Source: Noviherbaspirillum humi (GTDB taxonomy: Bacteria > Pseudomonadota > Gammaproteobacteria > Burkholderiales > Burkholderiaceae_D). Taken from it: DNA of 64,000 bases. The notes beneath the pieces are model-generated. The model was not told the origin of the DNA, did not search any database, and saw only the letters and a program-made list of their open reading frames with translations. Below are positions 26,105 through 36,104 of this stretch, piece after piece. Every line of letters starts with the position of its first letter. Positions within the stretch are counted from its first letter, which is position 1. Both the position numbers and the translations under genes were made by a program. Where the stretch lies: contig NZ_FZOT01000004.1 of the NCBI RefSeq assembly GCF_900188095.1, positions 270,933 to 334,932 on the forward strand, read 5' to 3'.

Positions 26105-28105
26105 TCAAAATCGCTTCCGCTTCTTCCTCATCGTCGCATTCTGCGATTGCAGGATGCCATCCACCCGCTCCGACGCCTCCCGCGCCAGCCGCTGCGCTAG
26201 TTCGATGTCCGGGAAATACGCCGGGATGCGATACCCGAGCCATGCATAGGCCGAGAACAGCCGGCAGCTGTCCTCCACTTCCTGCAGATTGTGATTCCAG
26301 TTCTGCAGCTCCGCATGGCGCTGCAGCAGGTAGGGATGCTTGCGCGCGAGTGCCCTCGCCCACTGCTGCCAGGCCTGGTGCAGCGAAGGCACGCGTGACG
26401 ATACCGGCACCAGCGACAGCGTGAACTTGTCCGCCACCGACAGCGGCAGCGTGTCCAGCCACAGTGCCCGTTCCGCCTGTTCCTCGGTGATGCGCGGCGT
26501 GAAGAATCCGTCCGGCACATCGATATTGAAGGCGAAGCGCTTCAACAGCTTGGACAGCGATTGCTCGCCCGTCACCGAGGCGATGCGGTTCAGATGCTCC
26601 AGCGTCGGCGCCACCGCGAAACCCACCAGCGGCACCGGCGCCGGCCGCTCTTGCAGCAAGGAGCGCATGACGTAATGGGTTTCTTCGTCGTAGCCGGCGA
26701 CGAAGCCTTCCTCGTGCACGCCGTAGCGGCCGGCGCGGCCGGCGATCTGGCGCGCCAGCGCCGCCGACAGTTCTTCCTCTTCCACCCCGTTGAACTTGCT
26801 GACGCTGGTCATCACCACCCGCTCGATCGGCAGGTTCAAGCCCATGGCGATCGCATCGGTCCCGACCACGATGTCGGCCTCGCCCTCGCGGAAGCGGGCC
26901 GCCTGCGCCCGCCGCACTTCCGGCGACAGATTGCCATAGACGGTGGAGACGGAGAAGCCGGCCTCGGTGATCAGATCGCGCCACATCAGGACCTCGCGGC
27001 GGGAGAAGGCGATCACCGCGTCGCCCCGTCGCAGGTTGCGCAGCTTGCGCACCGGCCCGTGTTCCATCGACAGCGGCCCCTTGCGCTTCAGGACGTGCAC
27101 TTCCAGCGGGATTTCCATGCGCTCGGCCAGCGCATGGATGGCGCGCCGCGCTTCCAGTGCGCCGACGAGATAAACCGTGGTAGCTGGCGCCCCGCATACC
27201 GCCGCGGTCCAGGCAGCGCCGCGGTCGCGGTCGGCCAGCATCTGGATCTCGTCGATCACCGCCACATCCACGCGGGTCTTGGTATCGAGCATTTCCACCG
27301 TGCTGGCAACATGGGTGGCGCCTTCCACCATGCGCCGCTCCTCGCCCGTCACCAGGTTCACCTTCAGGGGCTCGCCGTGCGGCCGTGCTTCCAGCAGGCG
27401 TTCGTAATTTTCCAGCGCCAGCAGGCGCAGCGGCGCCAGGTAGACGCCGCTCCTGGCCTTGGCCAGCGCTTCCATCGCCTGGTGGGTCTTGCCGGAGTTG
27501 GTCGGGCCGAGCAAGGCAATGAATTTGCGCGGCAGGCGCCGCGCCATCTCGAAAGACTCCGGATATTCAGCCAGGTTGATGCTCTGGCGGGTGCGCAGCG
27601 CCCTGTCCTCTTCCTGCTGCCGCTCGACCGCATGCTCCAGGCGCTGCTCGATGCGGCCCATCACATGGTCGACCGGCTCCGACACTTCCTTGACGGCAAG
27701 GGAGCGCAGGAAGGGCATGGGATCGAGGCCATAATCCGCCGCCTGCTCCGCAATCAGCATGGCGAAGTCCTGCACCTTGGCATGCAATGCGGAAGCGACT
27801 TTCGCATTCACCCGCTCCTGCACCAGCTGCAGCCGCGCTTCCGGCTTCATGTTGCGCCACTTGCCAGCCTTGGCCAGCACGCCGGTAGGCGGCACCAGGT
27901 CATAGGGCACGCGCAGCTTTTCCGGGCCGATGACGACCTCGCCCGCGAACCGCACCAGCACCCGGCCATCCTGCTTCACCAGGTCGGCGCCCTGCTGTTC
28001 CACATGGCGTTCAGCCGCCAGGCCGTCCACCTCGCTTGGGGCGTCGTCCGCGGCCGTCTCGCCAGGGTCGATGTCGCCGTTCAGCTGATCAACCTCGTTT
28101 TGCAT
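26105..28105 (-). CDS. SUV3-like DExH RNA helicase
   Basis: 666 aa superfamily 2 helicase. Walker A GPTNSGKT (200-207), motif II DEIQM (285-289) and motif VI QIAGRAGRYG are all present; GPTNSGKTHQA and the DEIQM form of motif II are typical of SUV3/mitochondrial-type RNA helicases. The C-terminal region holds the SUV3 extension with FFTPRITEEQAERA and ends in a basic KKRKRF tail. ATG at 28105 has AAAGGAC upstream; a start at 28159 would add 18 residues and has GAGG upstream, so it cannot be excluded. Expected role is RNA unwinding in turnover. Confidence 0.85.
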   Translation of the reverse strand: MQNEVDQLNGDIDPGETAADDAPSEVDGLAAERHVEQQGADLVKQDGRVLVRFAGEVVIGPEKLRVPYDLVPPTGVLAKAGKWRNMKPEARLQLVQERVNAKVASALHAKVQDFAMLIAEQAADYGLDPMPFLRSLAVKEVSEPVDHVMGRIEQRLEHAVERQQEEDRALRTRQSINLAEYPESFEMARRLPRKFIALLGPTNSGKTHQAMEALAKARSGVYLAPLRLLALENYERLLEARPHGEPLKVNLVTGEERRMVEGATHVASTVEMLDTKTRVDVAVIDEIQMLADRDRGAAWTAAVCGAPATTVYLVGALEARRAIHALAERMEIPLEVHVLKRKGPLSMEHGPVRKLRNLRRGDAVIAFSRREVLMWRDLITEAGFSVSTVYGNLSPEVRRAQAARFREGEADIVVGTDAIAMGLNLPIERVVMTSVSKFNGVEEEELSAALARQIAGRAGRYGVHEEGFVAGYDEETHYVMRSLLQERPAPVPLVGFAVAPTLEHLNRIASVTGEQSLSKLLKRFAFNIDVPDGFFTPRITEEQAERALWLDTLPLSVADKFTLSLVPVSSRVPSLHQAWQQWARALARKHPYLLQRHAELQNWNHNLQEVEDSCRLFSAYAWLGYRIPAYFPDIELAQRLAREASERVDGILQSQNATMRKKRKRF

Positions 28106-28352
28106 GCGCTTGTCCTTTGCCTGTTCGTGTCGTGTCCTTGGGTCATCCCGAGTGACCATGGAAAGCCCTCGTGGTTCGGCCAGCCTCTGTCATGGGACTG
28201 GTGGGACCGCGATGGGTGAACCGGCAATTTTATCCGGGCCGGGGCCGAACTTTGGGCTGTCTTGGCCACCTATACAGAACAAGCGCATCCGTCACTGCGG
28301 CGTCGAGGCGGCAGCCTGGATGCCGGATCATGACATTAACAGGAGAATCATC

Positions 28353-28757
28353 ATGGCTACCACCCTCGTCAGGGTATTCGACCTCACCGAAAACGCCGAG
28401 CGGGCACGCAATGAACTGCTGGCAATGGGCATTCCCAGAGACTGTATCGACCTGACCGCCACCGGCGACGAGGCCGGCCCGGTCGTCGGCAACGGCTATC
28501 TGGACGACAAGGACACCGGTCACGGCCCGACCGGCGGCAGCCTGGTGCGCGAAATTCTTCCCGGCGGCGCGGACCGTACGGACGCCTACAACAACTCGAC
28601 GCCCATCTGGAACGGCAATTACATCATGACCGTGGCCATGGATGACGAGCGCCAGTTGGCCGCGGCGGCCGACATCATGGAGCGCTGCGGCGGGCTGGAT
28701 GTGGAGGCGCGCAATCGCCGCGCTCATCCGGACGCTGCCAGCGCACGGCGCATTTGA
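28353..28757 (+). CDS. Stress-protein-like hypothetical (general stress protein 17M/YflT-like start)
   Basis: 134 aa with AGGAG 7 bases before the ATG. VRVFDLTENAERARNELLAMGIP is the beta-alpha start typical of YflT-like stress proteins that follow a ferredoxin-like pattern; IMTVAMDDERQLAAAADIMERCG repeats it. The middle (GPTGGSLVREILPGG) is Gly-rich and polar. Divergent from the helicase gene. Family placement is tentative. Confidence 0.65.
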   Translation: MATTLVRVFDLTENAERARNELLAMGIPRDCIDLTATGDEAGPVVGNGYLDDKDTGHGPTGGSLVREILPGGADRTDAYNNSTPIWNGNYIMTVAMDDERQLAAAADIMERCGGLDVEARNRRAHPDAASARRI

Positions 28758-28837
28758 ACCCTCGATCGCCGTTTTGCTGACAAGACGGCGGGTTGATCGA
28801 GGCAGGGATGCCGCTCAATGCGGCGGCTCTGCCCTGC

Positions 28838-29329
28838 TCAATAGCGACGGCGTCGCAGGAAGCGGATCACGAGGAAGATGACGAGACCGATCAGTATCAG
28901 GCCGAGGAAGGAGATGCCCTCTCCACCGCCGTCGCCATAGCCCTGGCCGTATCCCGGCGCGGCACCTGCCGTGCCATGGGACATCAGCGAGCCCAGTCCT
29001 ATGCCCGCCAGCAGGCCGCCCATCACGCCGCCCCATGGACTGGCCTGGCGCTGCGGCACCGGCTGCGGCATGCGCTGCGGCGGCAAGGCCTGACCGTAGG
29101 GGGCGGTCGGTACCGGCGCAGGCCGGCTGGCATAGCGGCCCGGTGGTTCATATTGGGGCTGGGATTGCGGCGGCAACCGTGACGGCGCAGGCGGCACCGC
29201 CTGCCGGTTGATTGCAGAGGACTGGCGCCCCGTCGACCGCTTGCCGCCCATGCGCTGCGCCTGCGCTTCGGGCAAGGCAACCGCGATACAGGCAAACAGC
29301 AGCAGCCAGGACATGAGAATGCGTTTCAT
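28838..29329 (-). CDS. Short Tim44-like membrane protein without the Tim44 domain
   Basis: 163 aa. Signal peptide (MKRILMSWLLLFACIAVALPEAQA), then KRSTGRQSS and a Pro/Gln-rich stretch, a Gly-rich hydrophobic segment (GGVMGGLLAGIGLGSLMSH), and a final helix ending FLRRRRY. This is the N-terminal pattern of bacterial Tim44-domain proteins, whose C-terminal domain is absent here. GGAGGA precedes the ATG at 29329. Role unknown; likely inner membrane. Confidence 0.72.
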   Translation of the reverse strand: MKRILMSWLLLFACIAVALPEAQAQRMGGKRSTGRQSSAINRQAVPPAPSRLPPQSQPQYEPPGRYASRPAPVPTAPYGQALPPQRMPQPVPQRQASPWGGVMGGLLAGIGLGSLMSHGTAGAAPGYGQGYGDGGGEGISFLGLILIGLVIFLVIRFLRRRRY

Positions 29330-29449
29330 GAAATCGTCCTCCGGAACGGCGACGCCCCGCAGCCGGGGCAATGTTGTCGATTCCTTATGGACGCTCGCCG
29401 AAGTCCAACGTTCCCGCGTTCCTGCAGCGGAACAGGCCACGCCTGCCGC

Positions 29450-30031
29450 TCAAGCCTCGCCTTCCCACGCGCCCTGGCTGCTCTGTATGCGCAGCGCGCT
29501 GGTGGCATGGGCCGCAAGTTCGGTCACGATGCGCAGATCCTCACGGTCGAATTGCCGCGTGTCATCATGCGACATCACCCAGATGGCGCCATAGGACTGG
29601 TGAGCTTCGCGGAACAGCGGCACGACCAGGCATTCATGCGCCGGCACTTCCATGTCGCGGATGCAGGTGAAATAACGGTCGGGATAATGAAAGAGCTGGG
29701 CCGAATTCCGTTCCAGCGCGAAGCCGCAGGGACTGTTCCAGCTCAGCCGGCTGCCGCGCTGTTTCTGCAGCTTGCCGGCCACCGCTTCCCAGACGAAGTA
29801 TTGATCCCGCCCGGCGCCGCGCAGCAGGCTGACCCCGGAAGATCCGGCGCGGCACAGCTTCAGGTTCAGCTGGCAAAGCGCGTCGAGAATGGCGCCTCGT
29901 CCATAGGACATCTGTCGCGCCAGATGGGTAAAAGCGGATCGCTCCGCGCGCAGATCCGGCATGCGCCCGCCGCGTGCCAGAAGTTCGTAGGTAATGACGA
30001 CATCGTTCAGCCGAACCGCATCATCCTGCAT
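29450..30031 (-). CDS. GAF-domain protein
   Basis: 193 aa. After an N-terminal helix pair, residues about 45-180 form one GAF domain: LNLKLCRAGSSGVSLLR, FVWEAVAG, VPAHECLVVPLFR, YGAIWVMSHD and FDREDLRIVTELAAHA. No output domain is attached, so it would act as a stand-alone sensor or partner. A strong GGGGAGGGGA precedes the ATG. It lies upstream of, and may be co-transcribed with, the Tim44-like gene. Confidence 0.82.
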   Translation of the reverse strand: MQDDAVRLNDVVITYELLARGGRMPDLRAERSAFTHLARQMSYGRGAILDALCQLNLKLCRAGSSGVSLLRGAGRDQYFVWEAVAGKLQKQRGSRLSWNSPCGFALERNSAQLFHYPDRYFTCIRDMEVPAHECLVVPLFREAHQSYGAIWVMSHDDTRQFDREDLRIVTELAAHATSALRIQSSQGAWEGEA

Positions 30032-30369
30032 TCTCCCCTCCCCTGTACGCAGCCGCCTCGGCGCGATAACGCCCGGCAGGCTATCGATTTGTCATTGTCA
30101 ATCGCAAGCGACTACCTTTCCTCATTCACATGTTTTACGTAAAGTAAAGTTGATTATGGAAAAGCAGGTGTTGATGAAGCGCAAATCCGCTTTGGACGGA
30201 TTAACGTCTTCGCGTTCGTTTCGAAGGTGGATGACCTTCAAGCCCACCGCGCCTGCCCTGGCCAAGTGCTGCGTAACAACTTGGGCAAAGCGGCCCAGTT
30301 GACAGTGTCAAGGTTGGCAAAACACGCCGCCATTGGAAATGCCAGCCAGGGATTTGCCGATCGGATTCT
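30032..30369. other. Gene-free spacer
   Basis: 338 bp. A 48-codon frame starting at an ATG near 30156 (MEKQVLMKRKSALDG) has only a weak purine stretch ahead of it and is not called. Promoter of the GAF gene should lie at the left end. Confidence 0.45.
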
Positions 30370-30552
30370 CTAGGCGATAGGAAATTGAGGCGGAAATGGC
30401 AGTTCTTCCGGCGTAGGTTCTTCAGGGTGCGGCAATTCCGGTTCGGGCTCAGATACCGGCGGGCGTTCAGGCTGCGGCGAAGGTGGCTGTTTTTCCGGGA
30501 GAACGGGCGCTTGGCCGGGGGATTCAGGCTGTGAGGTTAAGCGATTCATCAT
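30370..30552 (-). CDS. Small Pro/Glu-rich protein
   Basis: 60 aa: MMNRLTSQPESP, then repeated P-E-x-P elements (PEPELPHPEEP) and an aromatic end FPPQFPIA. AAGAGG lies 7 bases before the start. No fold expected; such short PE-rich proteins are common in related genomes, function unknown. Confidence 0.55.
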   Translation of the reverse strand: MMNRLTSQPESPGQAPVLPEKQPPSPQPERPPVSEPEPELPHPEEPTPEELPFPPQFPIA

Positions 30553-31815
30553 TGTAACGCCTCTTCAGGGCAATAATCCGGCTTCAGCCTATTCCCTGCT
30601 GCCTGGCATGTATTGATATCCCGCAGTTGAACGCTGATGTGCTCAAGTTCTTCGAGCGGTGCGCCTTGTGTCCCGCTTCACGTCAAACTCCCATGGCCTA
30701 TAACGCTTTCCGGACTTCTCCCTCAGTCGCGCGGCGGGAGTTAACTGACCCGTCTCCCTGAATGCAGCCGAGACTAACGGTATGCATGCTGTGTATCAAA
30801 TCCGTTTGAATTTGCTCTGGAAGCAATGCGGCACAGACCAACATTAATCTTCGTATCCGCCCATGTCGAGAATCACATGAATCAATAAGCGCTTGAGACA
30901 TTTGTTTGAACATAAATGGAAGCAACTTTTAAAAAATAGATAAGCCAGAACAAAATTAAGCACAACTTCTTTTATTAAAAGATATTTGGTTGTATGAGCC
31001 TACTGCATCTCAGCGCTTTTAATTCGATGCCTGAAAATACAAATTATTTATAGCGGCTCAAACTCATGTCAGTTGCTCTCAGCTGCTATGTAGGATGCCA
31101 CATTCGCAAAAAATCACGTTACGTTATAAAAACAAAACAGAACTACCGACGGGAACGACTCATGTCTTTTAACCCGCAAAGAGGAAGACGTTCCACATCG
31201 GTCCACACTAGTGATGCCGCTAAAAAAGCCGCTACATTGCATATTGCAGAAAATCATTCCTTGAAGCCAACGGAGAAGTATTGCCCAGTCGCCGTAGTTG
31301 TATTTGAATCAGTGAGCCGTCGGCAACGAATAGTTTGAATTGGACTTACTTGATGCAAAGTCGGTGTCTCCTGAAGACAACGGCCGCATCGAATCGAGTT
31401 TTCTAAACGACCGGTCTTTCCTAAACGACTGCAGGCAATCAGAAAGCAATTCTACCTTCGTGTTTCAACTCAATTTCATAAAATGCGGATGACAAGAGCC
31501 GTTTTAACCAAATTTTTTTATCGATTCAATCTGCAACAAACGCATCTATAAGATAAATTTATATAGCATCCATACAGCATCTTTACACATGGAAGCTTCT
31601 CTAAAAGACACCTTATAAAAGAGAAATGCTTCACGTAATGCAGGTGATGTAAATCAAACAACCTATCTGGATGATGTCACTTTTTTAACCATGACGTCAT
31701 AGACTAAGTCCCTCAACAGGAAAAAGAGAGCAAGCTGCAGTTCATTTCGAGACAGGAAAACCATCACAGTGCAAGCCGATAAGCGACTGTGTCCTTAAAT
31801 GAAGGAGAAGAACGT
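30553..31815. promoter_or_regulatory. AT-rich gene-free region upstream of the LysR gene, with paired ATGAYGTCA sites
   Basis: About 1.26 kb clearly richer in A/T than its surroundings, with no well-supported gene; the frame 31066-31338 and one at 30698-30925 lack good starts and composition. ATGATGTCA (31671-31679) and ATGACGTCA (31691-31699) are near-identical and 20 bp apart; the second is part of the palindrome ATGACGTCAT (31691-31700). They lie 115-145 bp before the LysR start and could be its operator. Confidence 0.5.
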
Positions 31816-32790
31816 ATGCCTGTCCACTCTATGACTAACAACGAAGCCACACTTTCCGCAGAAGAACACGGACCCGGTCATATTCCGAGGTTCCAGACCG
31901 ATTTGAAGCAATGGCGAACATTGCTGGCGGTTGTTCGGCATGGAAGTTTCGCTAACGCAGCGAGCCATCTCAATGTTAGCCAGCCGGCAATCAGCTACAC
32001 GATTGCAAAAATGGAAGATCAGTTGGGCATGTGCCTGCTGCAGCATAAGGGGCGCCGCGCCGAACTGACTGAATCCGGACATTTTCTGCTGGAACGGGCG
32101 CGCCACTTGTTACTTCAAGCAGCGGCTTTGGAGCGAACTGCCGAATCGATACGGTTGAGCGTTCGACCTGTCCTGGCTATCGGCGTTGAATCTGACTTTT
32201 TCATCGATTGGCTGCTCCCCAAGCTGAAGAAATTTTCGCTTGAAAATGGAAGCAGCCGAATCAGGCTTACAGAGTTGAGCAGTCGGGGGCTTGAAGAAAA
32301 TCTTTGCGCTCAAACCATCGATCTGGGCATTGCATGCAGAATCCCGCCCGGATTCCTGGGCGAACATCTGCTGGAAACAAAATATGTCCCCGTCGCGCAT
32401 CCAGACCATCCGCTTCATCAGCTAAACCGCCCGTTGATCAAGGAAGACCTCGAGCGCGAGGTGCAAATCGTGACCGATCGCAGTGGCTTGAGCGAGGCCA
32501 ATCCGGACTTGCTCGCCGCAGCCGGCATACAATGGAAAGTCAACAGCATCGTGACGGTAGAAGCTGCAGTAATGGAGAACTTGGGCTATGCGTGGCTACC
32601 GATGATGCGTGTCGAAGCCGCCATCAAAAGACGACAATTGGCGCTGTTGCCTCTAGCAGAAGGTCAGGTTCGCATGGTTCAATACTTTGCCATCTACGCA
32701 CGCCCCGAGGCACGACAAGCAAAAGCATTCTGCGGGATGCTAAAGCATGCGAGTACGAGCAACATGATGAACTCACTCGCATTGCGATGA
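31816..32790 (+). CDS. LysR-family transcriptional regulator
   Basis: 324 aa. The HTH spans about residues 28-90: WRTLLAVVRHGSFANAASHLNVSQPAISYTIAKME (in parts), GMCLLQHKGRRAELTESG. A periplasmic-binding-like effector domain follows from about 110 (VLAIGVESDFF, LGIACRIPPGF, YVPVAHPDHPL). ATG at 31816 has GGAG upstream; a GTG at 31789 is in frame but less likely. It converges on the end of the polysaccharide operon; it may regulate that operon or the FAD/ATP-grasp pair. Confidence 0.88.
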   Translation: MPVHSMTNNEATLSAEEHGPGHIPRFQTDLKQWRTLLAVVRHGSFANAASHLNVSQPAISYTIAKMEDQLGMCLLQHKGRRAELTESGHFLLERARHLLLQAAALERTAESIRLSVRPVLAIGVESDFFIDWLLPKLKKFSLENGSSRIRLTELSSRGLEENLCAQTIDLGIACRIPPGFLGEHLLETKYVPVAHPDHPLHQLNRPLIKEDLEREVQIVTDRSGLSEANPDLLAAAGIQWKVNSIVTVEAAVMENLGYAWLPMMRVEAAIKRRQLALLPLAEGQVRMVQYFAIYARPEARQAKAFCGMLKHASTSNMMNSLALR

Positions 32791-33101
32791 AATCGTTCTT
32801 CAAAAAATAAGGACCTCGAACAGGAAGGCAAGAAAGATCATCGACGCAGCGTTAATACGGCGAAATCGAGCGCCATCGAAGCAGACGAACCACTTACACC
32901 TTTTCATGGCGCATACGATCCTGGTCTGATTGCCAAAAACCAGACCACCATGGTCGTTCGCCATGGGTCTTCATAAGAAGCACTTTTCGGACCAGATGCT
33001 TGGGGATCGCATTCGGAGACCATCCGAGTGCGGAAATCAGCAAGTAAGATTTATTGCGACTTCGCGTGGCAAGCGACACTTGATATTGCTTCTTCCTTGA
33101 A
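32791..33101. other. Convergent gene-free spacer
   Basis: 311 bp between the ends of the LysR and ATP-grasp genes. No gene and no clear terminator hairpin with a T-run was found on either strand. Confidence 0.45.
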
Positions 33102-34313
33102 TCAATGCGCATCCGAATCAAAAGCATTCTTTCCGTGAGAACGACATGCTTTTAGCAGTCGGCTCATATGTTCATCATCCTCCGCCATGATTGAACTCGG
33201 AGGTACCCGTTTTTTCATGTGATTTTTTAAACTTGCCCGCGTTTGACTCGCGAGCGAGCAAAGATCCATCATCATGAGGCGTGACATATGCCCGCGAAGT
33301 CCAACTCCAAAGGCAATATAAGGCCAGATCATGGGACGAAAAAGAGGATGATAGAAGGTATCGGCGCAGCCTGAAGTCATGACGCATGGCTCAGGCCTAG
33401 GCTGCAACCGCGTTACGCTTTCGGCCACAAAATTTAATCCGCACCAGATTGAAGCTGCATGACTGCGCCAGTAACGCGGGTTGGATTCGAAAAGATACAC
33501 ATTCCCGGTATGCTCTTCGATACGCCCATCCACATTCATGACCCCTTCATATCCGCTTTCCTTGCAAATGGTATAGGCCGCCTGCTCCAGGTAATCGTTT
33601 TCAATGAATATGATTTTCGCCTCGTCGTTCTGAGGATAGATGCGCTGCTGAATTGCGATTGCTTGGACTTGTCCCTGGATGGATAAAAGATTCAGACCAA
33701 CGTCAACGCCCTTGATAAAGCGCTGCACCACGAGAGGGGCGTATTGATAAGCATCATTGGCAACAATGCGCCCCCGGTAATCCAGTTCATTGAAAATCAG
33801 GTGTACTCCCGTGGAAGCCTGCTGGTCAAGCGGCTTCACAATGAATGGCAAGCCAATCTTTTGCGCGACGGCAGAGAAATTGAGCTTCTCCTTCGATTCT
33901 ATCAATTGCGATTCTGGCACTCGCAAGCCATGGTCGCGGCAAAATTCATAAAAACGCCATTTATTATCAAATCGATCCAGCATGGAACCGTCAGGAGTAG
34001 GCGCAATGCGAACGTTTAAGCGACGGCGCACGCGACTGATTAGACGCGCGCCTTCACAGTCGGAGCACAACATCACCAAGTTTGGCATGGCTTCGCAAAG
34101 CTGATTCACTGCATTCACAAACCGGTCATCTTCCGCTCCATCGAAGTCCGTTTCCAGTTGACCGGAGCAAAGGTGCGTCAGGCGCAGATAGCGCGTTCCA
34201 CGGGCGCACACCGCAATGCAATTTGCATCAGTGTAGGCATGGAGAGCGAGCAGCACTTGGATTAGAAGGCCTCTTCTGGCTCCTACCACAACGAAATCTT
34301 CACCGCTAGCCAT
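33102..34313 (-). CDS. ATP-grasp carboxylate-amine ligase-like protein
   Basis: 403 aa. The N-terminal third is a Rossmann-like preATP-grasp domain (FVVVGARRGLLIQVLLAL, VMLCSDCEGARLI). The ATP-grasp core follows: LDRFDNKWRFYEFCRDHGLRVP, LPFIVKPLDQQASTGVHL, VVQRFIKGVDVGLNLL, and the metal-binding end GVMNVDGRIEE..VYLFESNPRYW. These enzymes join a carboxylate to an amine through an acyl-phosphate. The ATG at 34313 is preferred over an in-frame TTG at 34322. It is the last gene of the polysaccharide run, so it may add an amino acid to a sugar acid or amino sugar. Substrate not known. Confidence 0.8.
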   Translation of the reverse strand: MASGEDFVVVGARRGLLIQVLLALHAYTDANCIAVCARGTRYLRLTHLCSGQLETDFDGAEDDRFVNAVNQLCEAMPNLVMLCSDCEGARLISRVRRRLNVRIAPTPDGSMLDRFDNKWRFYEFCRDHGLRVPESQLIESKEKLNFSAVAQKIGLPFIVKPLDQQASTGVHLIFNELDYRGRIVANDAYQYAPLVVQRFIKGVDVGLNLLSIQGQVQAIAIQQRIYPQNDEAKIIFIENDYLEQAAYTICKESGYEGVMNVDGRIEEHTGNVYLFESNPRYWRSHAASIWCGLNFVAESVTRLQPRPEPCVMTSGCADTFYHPLFRPMIWPYIAFGVGLRGHMSRLMMMDLCSLASQTRASLKNHMKKRVPPSSIMAEDDEHMSRLLKACRSHGKNAFDSDAH

Positions 34314-34596
34314 GAATTTCAACGATCAAAGTTCGGCAATCCGCCGCCGCCAATCATACGTCCTGTCAGGCATACTCCCGTTTTACACTAGCATGATGAG
34401 CCTGGCGCCAACCGGAAATCACGTAATGTGACGCTTGGCAGGTAAAAATGTACTTCCGTCCTCCGCCATGGATTCGATCGACACAAAGAAATCTCACTGT
34501 CGCATCGCCATGCCTGCCGTGAACCGTCGTGACTACCATATTTTCGAGGTGTCGGGCAGGCCGGCAATTACTGAAATTCATGTTCCCTCTTTTCTT

Positions 34597-35853
34597 TCAA
34601 GTATGGTGGGATACCATCGTTTCACCAGGCTTTTGTCTGTTCCGGCTTCGTCTCCTTCCCTGCGACCGAGCAAGATGCTTGGCGATATTGCGCGATGCAA
34701 AATTGGCACCCACAGCAAAGCGCATGACCGGTCCAAATGACGTTGCCGCAATGGGCCCGGTAAAGAACAGCCCAGGTATGGAAGATTCAAAATGCACAGA
34801 CAAATCAGGGACACGGCCTATGAGTTTGAGCCGGTCGACAAGCACGTCACTCAAGAACGGTATACGGCCGACATCGGCCTTATATCCAGTTGCCGCAATC
34901 ACATGGTCCACATTGATATATCGATGCACGCCGTCCATGGATGCCAGCTCCAATTGCACACGACCATCATGCACCCTCGCGTCTATCAGTTCACAGCCTG
35001 ACAGCACAGCCAAATCTCGGGCACGCTCTTTCATGAACCACCCTCCAGACGGGCCGAGATACCTGTTTGCATACACGCTTCGCTTTTCATTCGGTAAATA
35101 ACGATAGATCCATGGTACTTCGCACCAAATCTTGCTTTCCCATCCTGGGCCAATCCCGGAAATAGGCAGACGCAACTGGTTCAAGAAGGATCTCGCACCA
35201 TCGCCCCACGGACTACCGAAATTAATCTGCGGCTTGCGAGCAATCAGCTGCACCTTTGTCTGGTTTTCATGCAGCAGAATGGCAATATCCGATGCGGATG
35301 ATCCACTCCCAACAACTGCCACCTCCTTTCCCCGATATTTTTGTAGATTCGAATTTTCGGCACTATGAGAAAGCAGTTCCGGAGGCAAGGACTGCAACTC
35401 TTCAGGAATATGGCGGAAGTAATCCAGGCCCACGGCGATTACCACTCTGGATGTGACAAACACCTCACCGCCTTGCAGCCGAATTTGATAGTGGTGGCCA
35501 GAGGGTGTGATAGCCGCTACGTTATCTTCTTCCAAAGTAGGGACAAAACGCTTTTGGAAGGTGAGACCGTAATCGCAGAAAATTTCGAGCGGGATGGGGA
35601 AATCAATATCCTCATAAGGCAGGCCGCGCTCTTTGCAGTACTGCCTTAACGGAAAGCTCCTATCCGGATCATATAGGCTGGATGAAAAGCCGGCGGACTT
35701 CAGTAACATCCCCTTCGGCATATTGGCGAACCATCCATGCATCGGCTTGCCAATAATGCGAAAGTCCACGCCATATTTTCGAAGATGCGCGGCAATCGAC
35801 AAACCATATGGACCAGCTCCTACAATGGTGACATCAGTTTCCCGGCTCATCAT
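34597..35853 (-). CDS. FAD/NAD(P)-dependent oxidoreductase, possible N-hydroxylating or flavin monooxygenase
   Basis: 418 aa with FAD motif GAGPYG (11-16) and NAD(P) motif GSGSSASD near 183, and the late ATGYK motif of flavin monooxygenases. The PMHGWFANMPKGMLLKS and FPLRQYCKERGLPYED segments are not those of classical BVMOs, and no FxGxxxHxxxW signature is seen. AAAGG precedes the start. It sits between the ATP-grasp ligase and the sugar transferase. Reaction unknown; oxidation of the amino acid or sugar handled by its neighbours is a reasonable guess. Confidence 0.8.
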   Translation of the reverse strand: MMSRETDVTIVGAGPYGLSIAAHLRKYGVDFRIIGKPMHGWFANMPKGMLLKSAGFSSSLYDPDRSFPLRQYCKERGLPYEDIDFPIPLEIFCDYGLTFQKRFVPTLEEDNVAAITPSGHHYQIRLQGGEVFVTSRVVIAVGLDYFRHIPEELQSLPPELLSHSAENSNLQKYRGKEVAVVGSGSSASDIAILLHENQTKVQLIARKPQINFGSPWGDGARSFLNQLRLPISGIGPGWESKIWCEVPWIYRYLPNEKRSVYANRYLGPSGGWFMKERARDLAVLSGCELIDARVHDGRVQLELASMDGVHRYINVDHVIAATGYKADVGRIPFLSDVLVDRLKLIGRVPDLSVHFESSIPGLFFTGPIAATSFGPVMRFAVGANFASRNIAKHLARSQGRRRSRNRQKPGETMVSHHT

Positions 35854-36104
35854 TCGCCTTTCTTAATCGGAGTACGACAACAAATTGCGCAGAGAAGAAA
35901 TTGAAGGAATCTCGGTACGATTTTCATATTTTTGACCACACTAAAAACCCGACCTTATTTACAGCGTATGAAGTCTCCCGCGCTTCGTCTTGCGGCTGAT
36001 CAGACGCCATGGAAGTTCTGGCAGCCGATGACTTCAATGGACGGATCGACGAAGACAGTCCGGTTCGATGGAAGGCTAGAAAAAAAGCTGGATCAAGTTC
36101 ATAC

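Noticed and set aside
31066..31338. 90-codon plus-strand frame in the AT-rich spacer
   Set aside because: No clear ribosome site and no recognisable pattern; kept as a note in the spacer entry.
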